A stretch of DNA of 64,000 bases from Sialis fuliginosa. Taxonomy: Eukaryota; Arthropoda; Insecta; Megaloptera; Sialidae. A program made the position numbers and the translations under genes. This document shows, in pieces, positions 1 through 13,086 of the stretch (position 1 is the stretch's first letter; each line of letters starts with the position of its first letter). The notes under the pieces were generated by a model that worked only from the letters and a program-made list of their open reading frames with translations, was not told where the DNA came from and did not search any database. The stretch covers positions 16,181,638-16,245,637 of the forward strand of contig OY540815.1 of NCBI GenBank assembly GCA_961205875.1. The letters run 5' to 3'.

Positions 1-452
1 AATATGAATAATTTTCTACTAGAATACTTTTATGTACATAAATACTTTTTAATGTTTGCATGCATATTTTCATAATAAAAATTAATATATGTATGTGGAA
101 ATGTGTAATCTATAATTAATTTACTAACATTCTATTATTGTGTTACCCTAAAACTGGATTTATTTAAAATATGAAATAATAAACATTATAATAAAAATAC
201 ACATTCAAAATAACAAAAAAAATATTTATGTAAATCAAAAATAATAAAGTTACAAAAATTAGGCTATAGATGCCCCTGTATCAGTCAACTGAAAATAATA
301 TAAACATCAATTTTTGACAGTCTATACTATCAATATACATCATAATTAAAAAAATGATATTATGTCCAAGAATCGGAGCTCGAATATATATATATTGGTT
401 TTTAGAAACCAACACACAAAAAAATAAACAATGTTTATTTTTTAATAATTAT
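1..452 (-). other. 3' flank/UTR of the ARIP4-like gene
   Basis: This AT-rich stretch lies downstream of the ARIP4 stop codon at 453-455. On the minus strand it holds possible AATAAA signals (TTTATT on the plus strand near 434-439 and 158-164). No coding frame, RNA gene or clear repeat was seen. The poly(A) site cannot be chosen from sequence alone. Confidence 0.5.
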
Positions 453-3400
453 TTACGAAGCTGGTGGGTTAGTGTTTGAACTAGAGGTCGGCAATCCAGG
501 AGGGTATGAGTGACCCATGTACTGATTATAATTCCCTGCAGCTGCCGGGTTATACTGCGACGGGTCGTTATACCCCGGGTACATAGATTGGTGCGGGGGC
601 GGAGGTGCTTGTGGGTATGTTCCATATTGCGGGTGGTGGTACGGAGCCCCGAACGGTGGCGGTGGTCCGTAGTCTGTGGGACCTGGTGGGTACGGCAGAA
701 GCTCTGGTCTTTGAAATGCACTGTATAAAGTTGACGGCCCTTGTTCGTACGGTGGTGGTTGATATGGATGCTGGTAAGAGTTACCCGGTGGATACGACAT
801 CGCTGAATTATACATTCATTTATTATTATATTATTTCTAATGCCTGTGGTCATAGGTCATAACATGATAACTGCAAAAACGTTTTTTTAGGAGAGCAAGC
901 AGATATCATTAATAATTACTATTTATTTTAATATATTTCTCAAGTGAATACAGAATAAAAATACCATCAGAAAATAGTCAATATCAGTTGTCATGTTACA
1001 CCCTAAGACCATTAATATACACTTAAACAGTATCATTCAGAATATCTTTAAGTGTATACTATAATTATAAAAAAACAACACGCTGACAAAAGGTCAATAA
1101 TATATAATTTTAAAACCTTGTAATCAAATTTGAAATCCAACATACTTTTGGAGAAAATAATACATGTACTGTTTCTTTTTATTTATACCAGTGTTTTTTA
1201 AACTGGGATCTTCAAAGTTATTTTTAAGTGTCCATAAAATAAATACAGGACCTAATATACTAGTACTAGATAAATATCACAATGTGTAAATATAACAGAT
1301 CTTGAAATTAATAAATATAGTTAACTAAATGATAACAAACATTTTGAACAGAGTATTAATTCTGTGATATTCTCTATGGATTTGCTTCAAAATTTAGAAC
1401 AGTGGTACTTCAAACTTATTATAACACAGTACAAGATAATTTATATATATATCATCACTGTTTTAATACCGTAACATTAATTACCGGGCGTAATAATACC
1501 GTACATAAATAAAATAAAAATATCAGTAGATACTATACTATGAACATTCTATACACATATTAGAAAAATCTTTAACCTTTCTTAAATAAAATATTAAAAG
1601 AATAACTTGCCTGGATATCCATGAGGTGGCGGATACTGCCCTTGAGGATAACCACCCATCATTGGCGGTTGCATCATCGGAGGACCAGCCATCATCGGCT
1701 GTTGGGGCGGGTACGGAGGTCTGTAACTGTTAGCAGACTGTGGTACGGGATTTGAAATACTCGTATTAACACTGTCATGATCATATTCACTAGGCGTTGT
1801 CGTTTCAGTTGATGATACTGGAACTTCAGTACTTTTACCATCTTTCTGTACTTTCTTCGGTTCCACATGATATGAGCTCATATCCATGTTATATCCGTAT
1901 GGTTGACCTTCATATGGATGGTGAGGCGGATGCATCTGATGATATGGAGGCGCATGGTAGCCAGGATTGTAAGGATAATTATACGATGGTGGATAATTCG
2001 GCATTTGTTGTACGTTTGTAGTTTTCTGTTCCTGATTTGGTGGTATATCACTGCTTGATTTATTCGGTACATCACTGTCACTATCTAAATCGATTGTTTG
2101 TGGGGCGGAATCGTTAGGATCAGTGAACGGTTTAGTATTGTTTTGAATGTTTTGATTGGTGCTCGATACTTTGTGGACATCTTCTTTGAAAGGTAAAACA
2201 GGTAATGTCTGTTTAGGTGGTACATCAGTACTTGGTACATTTCTGTGTGGTTCGACGGGCATGTACATTTGCTCTTTAGTGACACTGTCTAAAGATTTCT
2301 GTAATGAATGGTTAGGATTATCACCTATTGCAGATGTCGTCTGTTCTAGTTTATGTAGTGCAGACATGCTCTTATTACTCGTTCCCTTTTGTTGTTGTGC
2401 TGCTGCCTTTTGACTTGAAAAATTATGCCTATAATTTTTCAGAGTCGATTTTGATGATGCAGCTTGTGCTTTCATATCATGCGGAGCATTAATAATACTA
2501 TTCCCATGAATATTCTCAAAAGATTTAGTCACTTTTTCTACATCGATTTTTTCTGATTTCTTTAACGATTTGACTTCTAAAATTTCTAAACCGCTTGGTT
2601 TTTTAGTTTCAGGTTTTGTTACCACAAGCGAAGCAGGCCACATATGTTCTGATGCAGTAAACTGACTCACTTGCTTTTCCTTAACACTCATTTGTACTGG
2701 TTGTTCCATAAACTCCATTCTGTCGACTGATTTTGTATTGAGCATTTTGTCTTCTGCATTCAAAATGCCTCTGGTTACCATATCATTATGTGTAAGTGGT
2801 ATTTTAGTTATCTGTATGCTGTCATTGTTAATGTCGAGTTTAAGTTCTTTAGTCACGTTTGGTTTTCTCGTGATATGTATGTCTTTAAGATCAGAGATTC
2901 TTTGTATACTGACTTGATTTATATTATAATCAGTTTTCATTTCATTTTCTGAACTCTGTCTTTCGCTAAATAAACTATTATCCTGGCTAGTATATGAATC
3001 ATTGGTGATAGAATTTGCATCGCTCATATCTTCCTCCATTTTATCTTCACTCATAGAATTCGACTTCAAACACTCTTCTTGTTCGGCACACTCGGACTCA
3101 TCGATATTTTGTTTTTGCATTACTGCTATATTTGGTTCGATTGCATTCTGTTGTTGGTCACCTGTCTGTGACATTTCTTCATCACTACTTTGTATAACAT
3201 GTGTTTCCGGTTCGCTACTACTAGGCAAATTAGTTTTTTCAAAATCTTTCATATTTTTTTGAGCACTATTATCAATATCATAATCACATTCACCATGTTG
3301 TACGTTAAATGGTTTTGTCCTTGCTAACTGCAAATTTTTCTGCTCTTGAGGAAACTGCATACATTTTTCAGGTGAAAATTGTAATCCTTTATGCTCAGGG

Positions 3401-6400
3401 GAAAATTGCTGTAACACTTTATTTTCAGGAGAAAATTGCTGTAACACTTTATTTTCAGAAGAAAATTGCTGTAACACTTTATTTTCAGAAGAAAATTGCT
3501 GCAACACTTTATTTTCAGAAGAAAATTGCTGTAACACTTTATTTTCAGAAGAAAATTGCTGTAACACTTTATTTTCAGGCGAAAATGGAATATTCTTTTG
3601 TTCAGGTTTATTTGCCAACCTGATATTTTGTATTTTTGCATTGAGATTTCTGTTAATTTGCATCTGTCTATTCATTTTTGCGTACGCACTAACTTGCGTA
3701 AATGGTTTGTTTATTCTTTGTACATTTTGTTTTGGGATAATCGTTACTGATGAGTTTGTTTTAAGAGGTATAGGAATTGTAGCTTTCATAGGAACTGTCG
3801 TTAACCTCTGCGGTGGTTTCTTTAGTAATGAACCATCAGAACTGCTATCATCTGAACCCTTAGCAGATGCAGAAGACGGAGATGCCTTTGCAACATTACC
3901 TTGCGATTGAGCATTACCTCGCATTTTCATAGCTGTGCGAATGGCGACTATTTTTCCGCACTCAAGCTGCATGTATATTCCTTTTGGTGACTTCAGAACA
4001 AGCACCTTCTGGCCAGCTTTAAGAACAATATTACCACGTTCTCCTCCGTTTGTCGGAATTACAACATCTGTAATAAAATATTTATATTAGTAATTATTAT
4101 CTCATTTTAAAATTTTATTTCTACATACCCAAAGGTAAAGTCATTTCTTGCGCTGTCATTCCCTGACGCTGCCAAACTTCTGCTGGGATCCAACGAGACC
4201 TTCGTACCCCATCACGAACTATTTGCGAATTTAATTCTGCTTGCATAGGCCTTACCTATGTAACAAAAAAAAAATTAAGAGTTGATTTAAAACATTATTT
4301 CATCTCAAATACGTACCGATGCGATTGGTTTATTATAAATATTATTATCATTCATACTTCGGCGATGCATGCTGACAATACTCGTATTAAAACCTGGCTG
4401 TCGAGCCCCGTTTGTGACAGCTTTTTTCTCTAGCTCATAACTACGTTTTGCCTGTCGTTTTTCTGCTTGGGAAAGTTTCTTTTCTTTACGATCAACTAGT
4501 AGCGATTCATGTTGGAATGGTTCTTTACTTAAAACATGACTATGACGATCCAAAACCTGAACATTAATTGAAAAATGATTAATTATATATTGTAATGACA
4601 CAAGTCAAATATAATTTACCTTTTGCATAACGACATCTATATATTTATCTTTACTGCTACTAAAGTCTTTAATTTCTGTATCTTTTTCATCATCCCAGCA
4701 CAAATTAGTCACATCTTTCATTGTCAAATGTGCGTCAGGGTTACATTCATCAACAACTCGGTCAGCCATACCTTTAATACGATATAAATTTAGCAAAAAT
4801 AACAACAAAAACTAATTACAATAATATATCTACCTTGTTTATTAATTTGACGATCATAAATCCTTTTTTCCAAACAGTTATCCATAACAATACGATACAC
4901 AAAACATGGTTTCTTCTGTCCGTACCGATACACTCGACAGACAGCTTGTGTGTCATGACAAGGATTCCACGACGCATCAAAAACAATTACCCTGTTTGCA
5001 CCTACAAGATTAATACCCAATGAACCAGCTCTGGTAGAAACCATAAACAAATGAATGTTTGGATTTGAATTAAATTCATTGATAAGCTTTTCTCGTTCTA
5101 ATGCTGATGTTGACCCATCCAAACCTATAAAATTAAATGTTATTAAAGGAATACAATATATATATATATATTACAAATAAAATTACTGATATAATACATA
5201 CGGTAGTAATTGACATTTCTCGCCCATTTGTCTTCTTGCCCTGGCACATCGTAACGTTGTAATAATTCTTCGATAAGATTAAGTGTAAATAAAGACTGGC
5301 TGAACAGTAAAATCCTATCACCCAATGCCATACTTTCACGTAGTATACAAAAAAGTATTTCCATCTTTGCAGAATTTTCTATACAACCAGGGACATATCC
5401 CTTTAATAACTCCACAGCCTGAAAAGTAATTTTCATATAGTATAAAAAATCAGAAACAACAAAATTAAAATTTTACCCAATCATATGGAATGCCGGCATC
5501 TTCTTTCAAATTCGTTTTTACTGGAACATTTTGAAGGTCGGTTTTTCCCTCTTCATCTTTAATTTCAGCGTCACCTTCTTGTTTTTCAACTTTAAAACCT
5601 TCCCCGACATTTTCCTTTTCTTCTTTCTTCACATCCTCATTTTTAACTTCAGTTTTGACATCGTTACTATCAAAAGGTTTGTTTTCATTGCCTCCTTGTT
5701 GAATATTCTGATTAGAAAATGGAGCTGCAGATGAAGTCATTTCATTGTTACAGTTATTTGTTGAATAAGGTGCATTGTATTGCGATGGTAGATAGTTCTG
5801 TGCATTCCCACCAGGCCCATAGTAATTCGGAGTTTGGTTATTTGTCGGCCCTCCCTGATAATAGTTCATGTTTTGACTCATCATATCAGGATCCATTTTT
5901 TCTGGTTTTATATTATACATGTCATAATTTTGATTTGATGCATTTTCATTTTTAATACCCTGTGGATTGAACCTATAATCTGGATTAGGAGGCATCATTC
6001 CAGTTTCAGATTTGTTTTCATTTTGTGAAGGATTATAATAGTTTGTTTGTTGTTGATTCGGATACGTATTACATTCCATTTTAATATCATTTTGAAGAGC
6101 GTTATACTGGTTATTTCCAAAAGAATCCTTCCTCTCCATATTTGGAAACTGTGGTTGATTAGTATTATTTTGATTTTGATTCCCAAAATTATCAGATTGG
6201 AAATTATTTTGATTATTTGGTGAGTTGTTATAATCACCAACCGGTTTTGGGACATTTTGATTTGTATTATATTGTTCAGGTTGATATGGAGGTTGGTTAG
6301 AAGAATTTTCAAACTGATCTTGTTTTTGTACACTTCCATCTGATCTGTATGTTTCATCCATTTTATTTTGAAGATGAAAACTTTGATCGTTTGTACCTGT

Positions 6401-9400
6401 TGTATTATAAGGTACAGGATTTTTTTGGTTCATTTGATCTGTAGTGTTTGTGGTTGTAGTATCAGCTTGTGGGAAATTATTTCTATTTCCATATTCATAA
6501 GATGTAGGATTTTTTGGGCTATTCAACTGACTGGAACTATTCGTATTAGCATTATCATTTTGTGAGAAATTACTTCTATTACTGTATTCATACGGAACAG
6601 GATTTTTCTGATCTGTATTACTTGTATTTGTCGTATTGGTTTCACTTGGTGGAAAGTTACTTCTATTTCCATATTCCTGATTAAATGTTGGTGGCGCATT
6701 TGGGTACTGCCCTCCTTGCCACTGGTTTTGCCAGTTGCCAGAAGCCCCATAATTCGAGTTAGGGAACTGTGGATCGTTCTGCACTGGACCACCATAATAA
6801 TTATTCATATAACCTGGATGTGATTGTGAATTATTAGAATTCCAGTTACCGTATTGTTGATTAGATTGGTAATTCCGATTATAGTACTCTGAATCTTGAG
6901 GAGGTCTATAAGGATAGTTTTGTGCATCACGAGGGTAAGGAGATGCCACATTGGAATTGGGATTAGGATTGTTGGGATAAGCAGGATTTGGCGTCGGAAA
7001 ATCAGATCCAAATGGTGGTTTATCATTATTTGGTGACTTAGTTGTAGCATCAGTATTCGTATTACTTGTGTTAGGCATGATAGAAGCAGCTGGTTTGTTG
7101 TTTGCTGGAGACTGGGGTTGCTGTTGCTTGTTTTCTTGTGGTTGAGCTATGACACCCTGAAAAACATGAGAAATTAATTGACATAAGTATCACATGACTG
7201 TTAATAACATACTTTTTTATCTTTAGCAGGTGTTTTTGGTTTAGCCCGACTACGTTTCGGTGGATTAGGTTTCATATTTGCCGGTATTGCTATTCCTGTT
7301 GACGTCGTGGTTGGAGTTGAACTAACGACTTCCTCAAGATCAATATCAACTGCATCTTCACGTTCCCTTTTCTTCAAAAAATAATATAAAACATCAGGAT
7401 GGTTCCAAATTTTGCAGCAAACGGCAAATGCTTTTAGAGGATTTGGTACAGTTTTAGTTCTTACGACTTCGTTCATAAATGTATCGTAGAGTTTTCGCTG
7501 GAAAGGAGTCATTCGTACTAACATAACATACTCTTCTTTTTGAGGAAGCGATTGTTGTAAAACTACATGAGATCGGCTAGAAGTAAAAAATAAAATTACA
7601 TACACATACAACGACAAAAAATAATATCAACTTACCGTTGAACAAAACCTTCAAGCAACGAATGCAGTACATGCGCTCTGTATCTCATCAATCTTATATC
7701 TTGCGGCGTTGAATCTATACACTGCCCGTTTTGGATCGGGCGTTCAAACATGTTTGAGAACTCCGTCCGGGACCCGAGATAATTCGGACGCACAAAATCC
7801 ACCATACACCAATACTCGAGTAAATTGTTTTGTAATGGGTATCCAGTCAGTACAACTCGTCGTTTCGACCGTATCTGCTTCAAGGCTTGCGATACAGACG
7901 CGTGTGAATTCTTTATACGGTGGCCTTCATCACAGATTACTAAATCAGGGCCTGGTTTTACTAAAGCTTCATGGATTTCTGTTAAAAAATTACAAAATAA
8001 ATCAACATTCAGAGCAAAATATAACATCACAATCATAACACACCATCAAATAAAGGTTTATTTTTATCTTCTTCTTCAGGTTCTACATCAGTCGGTTTCT
8101 TCTTTTTCTTCGATCTTGGATTACGTTTAAGACTTAATAATCTATACATTTCATAACCGATTAATAAAACACCTCCGTTCTTGGACCATTCCTAATAAAA
8201 CAATATTAACAACATTATGTTCCATACTTTCGTTATTAAAGTAGTCAACAAACAATATTTCTAACCTGAATAACTTTTGCTCGTAATGCTAAACTCTTAT
8301 GGCTGTCATTGAGTACATGCAGATTAAAATTCCTAGGCCTAACTTCACCGTGTGCTTGCAGAGGACTCAAAGTCCCATCTACGGGCAACCACATATTGAA
8401 TTCCGCAACCCAATTTTGTAATGTATTGATTGGCATGATACAGAGTATTGTTTTTCCAGACGTGTGCCTTAGAAATATGTCAGAGAAACATACAACCTAT
8501 AAAATAAAACATTATTTAATATAAACCAATTTTCAGGTAAATAAAATTTTTTTACTGACCTGTAGTGTCTTTCCCAAACCCATAGAATGTGCTAAAATGC
8601 AACCAAATCCAGTAGATGTGTTAAAACGATCGAGACTTTCTACAACATTGTCAAACAAAAAACGAACACCACCTATTTGATGAGGTTTCATGATTCGTGC
8701 GATCTGTGGTGCAACAAATATGTCTGCTTCGTTTTCAGGATGACCGACATTCACTAACACTCTACCTTGTTCATCTGGTATATTATAAGCATCATTTGTA
8801 TGCATACCTAGCAAGAAAATATAAATATTTACATTTGAATGTATTTCAAAGCCAATTTAACTGCTTTAAGCTTCTTCACTAAATTTTCTTTCATAGCTTC
8901 TATTGACTCAAAACGTCTTCCCCACAGTAGTAATTTGAGTTTGTGAAACAAAAAAGTCACACATGGCTTAAACTTTCACATATAAGTCAATATAAGCCAA
9001 CTTAGCAACACAAAAAAAATTTTGAATTCCTTTTATGTGCCACTTTTAAATAGGCAATTCCTGATACTTTTTGAACAGAAGATATAACTATATATTAAGA
9101 TATGGTAAATCTAACACTTACCAGAATTGCAAGGATCTTCTTCTGGCTCTGGTTCAGGTTCGTCATCTTCTGATAAAATTATGCAATCATCATCAGATGA
9201 ACTGGATATTGTTACGACATCTAAAATAAAATGAATTATATAATAAGTTATACAGATGAGTATAAATGAGAATAATACCTTTTTTAGGTTTCACAGGTAG
9301 TGGTGGAGGTGTTTCTGGCTGTGGTTCTTCTTCTTTAATCATCGGAGTGAATTTTTTCATTACAGGAGCAATTGAAACAGAAGGTGTCAAATTTCCTTTC

Positions 9401-11075
9401 ACTGTTAACAAATTTCTTGTCACTGTAGGTTTTCCCTGTAAAGAGTGATTTTATATTAATGTCTTTGTCACTATTACTTCAATAACTTACCTGTAAACCG
9501 GATGCCTTGTGCACTCGAACCATTTCAAACGGTGTTTGTCCTTTTGGTAACCTGGTCATTGGTTTTGTTTCACCGTTAGGTAGTTTAACCAGTACTGTGT
9601 TTCCGATACGCCCGACTTGACTTGATGAGCTACTTGTGCCAGGCGTTTGTTTAATGATCGAAGAATTACCTTGCAAAAGTGAAATAACCCGATGTTGTGT
9701 TTTCTGATTCTGACGATTTAATGCTATTTGACGTTGCACCTAAGAATAAAAATTACATTTTATATACTTGTTACAGTTAAGAGATATACACGAAACATTA
9801 CCTCTCTGATAATACGTTGCTGTTCCTGAACACGCCGTAACCTTTCCATTTCTTGCCTCTGAGCTGCCAACGTAGCTTCGTCTAGCTTTGTCTCGTCCAT
9901 GACTTCACGAATGTTTCGTCTCAAGTTTCCTATTTTACGCTCTGATCCAGTTTTATCGTTATTTTCGTCATCCGTTTCGCTGTCAGAGTTACGTTTGGAT
10001 TTGACTACTGATATTTCACTTTTTGCTTCAACCGGTGGAGATTTTCTTGAAGGTTCACCCTAAATAAATAACTTTTGTTATACATTTATAAAATCTTTAT
10101 TTTTTTTAATGGAAAACAAGCTCAAACAAATACCGTCATGATAAGATATTGACGTATTTATAGCAAACTAAAAAAATGTAAAAACAAAACTAAATAACTT
10201 TTTTGCACACAAACAAAGAAACATTTAAAGTTATTTTAACACTCTGACTGCCACATTTTTACAATAAATTATACACCATGTGGGTCTAGTACACGTGACT
10301 TCTGTGGTTTTAAAAAATATTCGGAAATCAGAGTGCTAATTAGTTCAATTATTACACATACCTTTTTTACAGGTTGAACACTAATTTCCCCCATTTCTTT
10401 TAATTTTTCCGTAATATCATAATCATAATCTGAATTTGTATCAGGTGTTCCTTTTTTACTTACGTCAACTTTCTCTGTGTCTTCATCGACAACAGACGTA
10501 TCAAACGGTAATCCTTGAGTTAGTTTCTCGATGAAATCAGTTTTTTCGAGTTCAGGAATTTCCGTCGCTGTCCTGTTGACATTTTTCATTAACATCGAAA
10601 CATTTTCTGACTCTGAATCAGATGTTTCATATTCATCATCAGTCAGCTCATCAGCACTATTATCACGGGTACTGTCACAGTTATCTTCATGTGACTCTTT
10701 GACAACATTTTCTTTTTCACATGTTCCAGCCAATATTTCTTCTTGTTTACATTTTTTATTAGAAAATTCTTCCCTGGCAACATTTTCATCAACCACATCA
10801 ATTTTTCTTTTGGACACTTTTGAAATATCGACACTGAGTTCACTTCTATTAGAAAAATCAAGTGATTTGTTTTCATTTTCACAACTGTCGACTTGTTTCT
10901 TTTCATTTATATCTTCTATAGATTTGTCAGATAAATCATCTCCACTAGATAATTCAGAGTCTTCAATAGTTTCTGGTTCTGAACTGCCTTTCTCAATCGA
11001 TGGTTGTGGTGGAATATTTTGTATTGGAACACGTTCAATGGTCACTTCTCTGATTCTTTGTAACATTGGATCCAT
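453..11075 (-). CDS. RAD54L2: ARIP4/RAD54L2-type SNF2 helicase, 18 exons
   Basis: Spliced model of about 2,774 aa; exons 11075-10362, 10059-9802, 9739-9491, 9435-9279, 9220-9122, 8807-8560, 8496-8266, 8191-8044, 7978-7636, 7576-7213, 7156-5477, 5418-5202, 5124-4834, 4771-4620, 4556-4317, 4255-4129, 4067-1611, 802-453. All phases agree. The first RecA lobe has motif I (MGLGKT in exon 6), the family-typical DEGH box (DEGHRIKN, exon 9) and LTGYPLQNN. The second lobe has LLFSQSL (exon 12) and [11 protein letters not shown] with VCRVYRYGQ (exon 13). The segments after the helicase ([22 protein letters not shown]) match ARIP4 rather than ATRX or RAD54. In mammals ARIP4 is a nuclear, DNA-dependent ATPase that interacts with the androgen receptor. 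Oddities: about 1.9 times the human length, an acidic/Ser-rich N-terminus, a 560-aa N/Q/P-rich block between the lobes (exon 11), a decapeptide repeat in exon 17 and a GC-AG last intron. The first ATG is chosen by the open frame and is less certain than the core. Confidence 0.93.
803..1610 (-). other. GC-AG intron, last intron of ARIP4
   Basis: The minus-strand donor reads CCAG|GCAAGT, a perfect match to the rare GC-donor consensus, and the acceptor ends TTCAG at 803-805. Splicing joins a Pro codon to GCG-ATG-TCG in frame and adds a Pro/Tyr-rich tail of about 117 aa that resembles the end of the preceding exon. If retained, the reading frame ends after four more codons (GKLFF then stop). The intron also carries a Harbinger-type MITE fragment near 1350-1480. 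Confidence 0.7.
1352..1480. repeat. Fragment of a Harbinger-type MITE
   Basis: Shared blocks with the MITE at 27029-27299 include TTTAGARCAGTGRTACTTCAA, then a run of similar spacing ending in CACTGTTTTAATAC. Neither terminal inverted repeat is intact, so this is an internal relic in the last ARIP4 intron. Confidence 0.5.
3366..3590 (-). repeat. 30-bp coding minisatellite in ARIP4 exon 17
   Basis: A 30-bp unit is repeated in frame and encodes a decapeptide of the form [S/P]ENKVLQQFS. Six nearly exact copies are followed on the minus strand by two or three decayed ones ([16 protein letters not shown]). Units are almost identical at the DNA level, pointing to recent expansion. Since the unit is a multiple of three, copy changes do not disturb the frame. 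Confidence 0.9.
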
Positions 11076-13086
11076 TTTGTAAATATCCCAGACTGGGAGG
11101 TATGAATTAAACCATGCTTTTTTAGAAAATTATTTACTTATTATTAAAATTCGCTACACGAGCTGTGATGTTTATGGAATCTAAAATAATTTAAATGACT
11201 TTGTTAAAATATATACTTACATATATACTTGATACAATAAAATACAAACAGTACAACTCTAAATTAAATATTAACTTAATTCAAAACGTCAAAAATATAA
11301 ATACATTTATAAATTGTGCTTTTGAGAAAACTTAACTAAATAAACAATTTAAATAGTTTATTTATACTAATATAAAAAATACAATAGTAGGTATACAAAT
11401 ATTTGACATATACTTACTAATTTAATTCCTAGTATATTAAGTTCAAATATAACCAACAACACTCACTATAAGCATCTCTAGGTAAATTACAATAACAATT
11501 ATTCTTTAACTTATATTAAGTAGTCGAATTATTAATTTACCTATCACTATCATTAATTATTTCATGGGAAGCCATTATCTTTCATTCTCAGATTCTCTTC
11601 TCAATCCCTAGACAACAACAATGAAATTAAACACAATACATAGATTAAGCCGGTGTCAATTAAAATTATGTTTATCAACTCGCGCAAATTTTAATAATAA
11701 ATAAAATAATATAAATAATTAATAAAGTAAATTAAAATATTTGTATCTTTACAATTCACTTATGTGTTTTAATCTAAGCAACATAACCAAAGCTATGAAA
11801 AGTATAAACTAACGCAATCATAATTGAAAAATGACATAAGTACCTAATTACTAAAAAAAAAATCTGCCAAGTATAATTAATGCATAATGGTGCTTACTTA
11901 TACTGAATTCGCCAAATGAAGATAATTACTGAATAATTTTAATAAACACCGATAAAGCATTCAGAAGAACTACCATTAGTTATATAAACATTTAATTTTT
12001 ATACAATTTTATTTAAAAATATGAATTCGGATTTTTTCTTAATACGCGCCTGATTATTTTTTTCTATATTTTTAATCCTGTTTTTAATTTTTTGAAAATA
12101 TTCTAAATCTAAATTTTTCTGCTATGCAAACGTCAAAATGACATTTAAATGTCAAAGCTGTCAAAGTAAAACGAATGACGATTTTTTAAAGCAAATAAAG
12201 ATAAATCTTCGTAAGGGAATATTTTATAACAAAAGATGCAGTGACCTATTTTATAGAAATTTGAATGCTCTACAAAAATAATTCCATAAAATTTTCACAT
12301 AACAAGTGTCGTTCTTGAGATATCTTGAAAAAATAATTATTTTGGGATGTTACCCCTCTCTCTTACATACGATTTTAATGATTTTGAAATGGGACCGTCC
12401 TCTAGCCAGACCCAACCAACCAACCAAGTTTCAATAATATCAGTTTAGCGGTTCGTGATTTATGCATGGATAAGGATTCGGGGGGCAGACACACACACAC
12501 ACACACACGCACGCTATCATACATACAAGTACCATAACATTTTCTACATTATGGTAGAAAATACATTTTTAATTAATACAAATAAAACATTTAAAAATTA
12601 ATCACTTGGAGCTGGACCAAAAACCGGGAAAATCGATATTTTTTTCGAAACGGAAACCGAAACGAAAAAAAATAACGGTTCGAAACCCTGATAAAAAGTG
12701 TTTGCCTTGATCTGAAACGGAATGATCAAATGAAAATTTTTAAATCGGGGAACAACTTTCTTTTTCTCTTTAAAAAACGATCGCAAAGGTTCTCGTATAT
12801 TCGAAATGACTAGGAAGCAAAACATGCATATTAGCAGTGACATCTGAGGGAATAAAATGTTTTACATTACCCCCAGTGCCCTCAACAATTTTCTTTCGAC
12901 CCTGACCTACATTTCAGTAAATTGACGTCGACCAGCGTCGATTTTAGACGCTATGGCGTCTTTTAAATATTTTTATGTTTCTTTAACGATAATATCGATA
13001 TTAAAATATTCAGTTGACTCAAATTAACACGTTGAAAGTCAATAAAATGTTTATATAATTTAAAACTGTGATTTTTACAATCAAAT
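11076..13086. other. Head-to-head intergenic region, ARIP4/XPR1
   Basis: This 2-kb AT-rich region separates the divergent ARIP4 and XPR1 starts. On the minus strand there is a plausible leader-exon donor (GATAG|GTAAAT, exon end at 11541) and an acceptor (CTCCCAG, exon start at 11092) just before the ARIP4 ATG, suggesting a 5' UTR intron. Around 12370-12520 is a dispersed-repeat remnant ending in a CA microsatellite (roughly 12490-12510). No further gene was seen. Confidence 0.5.

Noticed and set aside
3309-3641. Two extra frames with tandem repeats over the minisatellite
   Set aside because: A 30-bp repeat without stops opens several frames; only the minus-strand frame continues as ARIP4.
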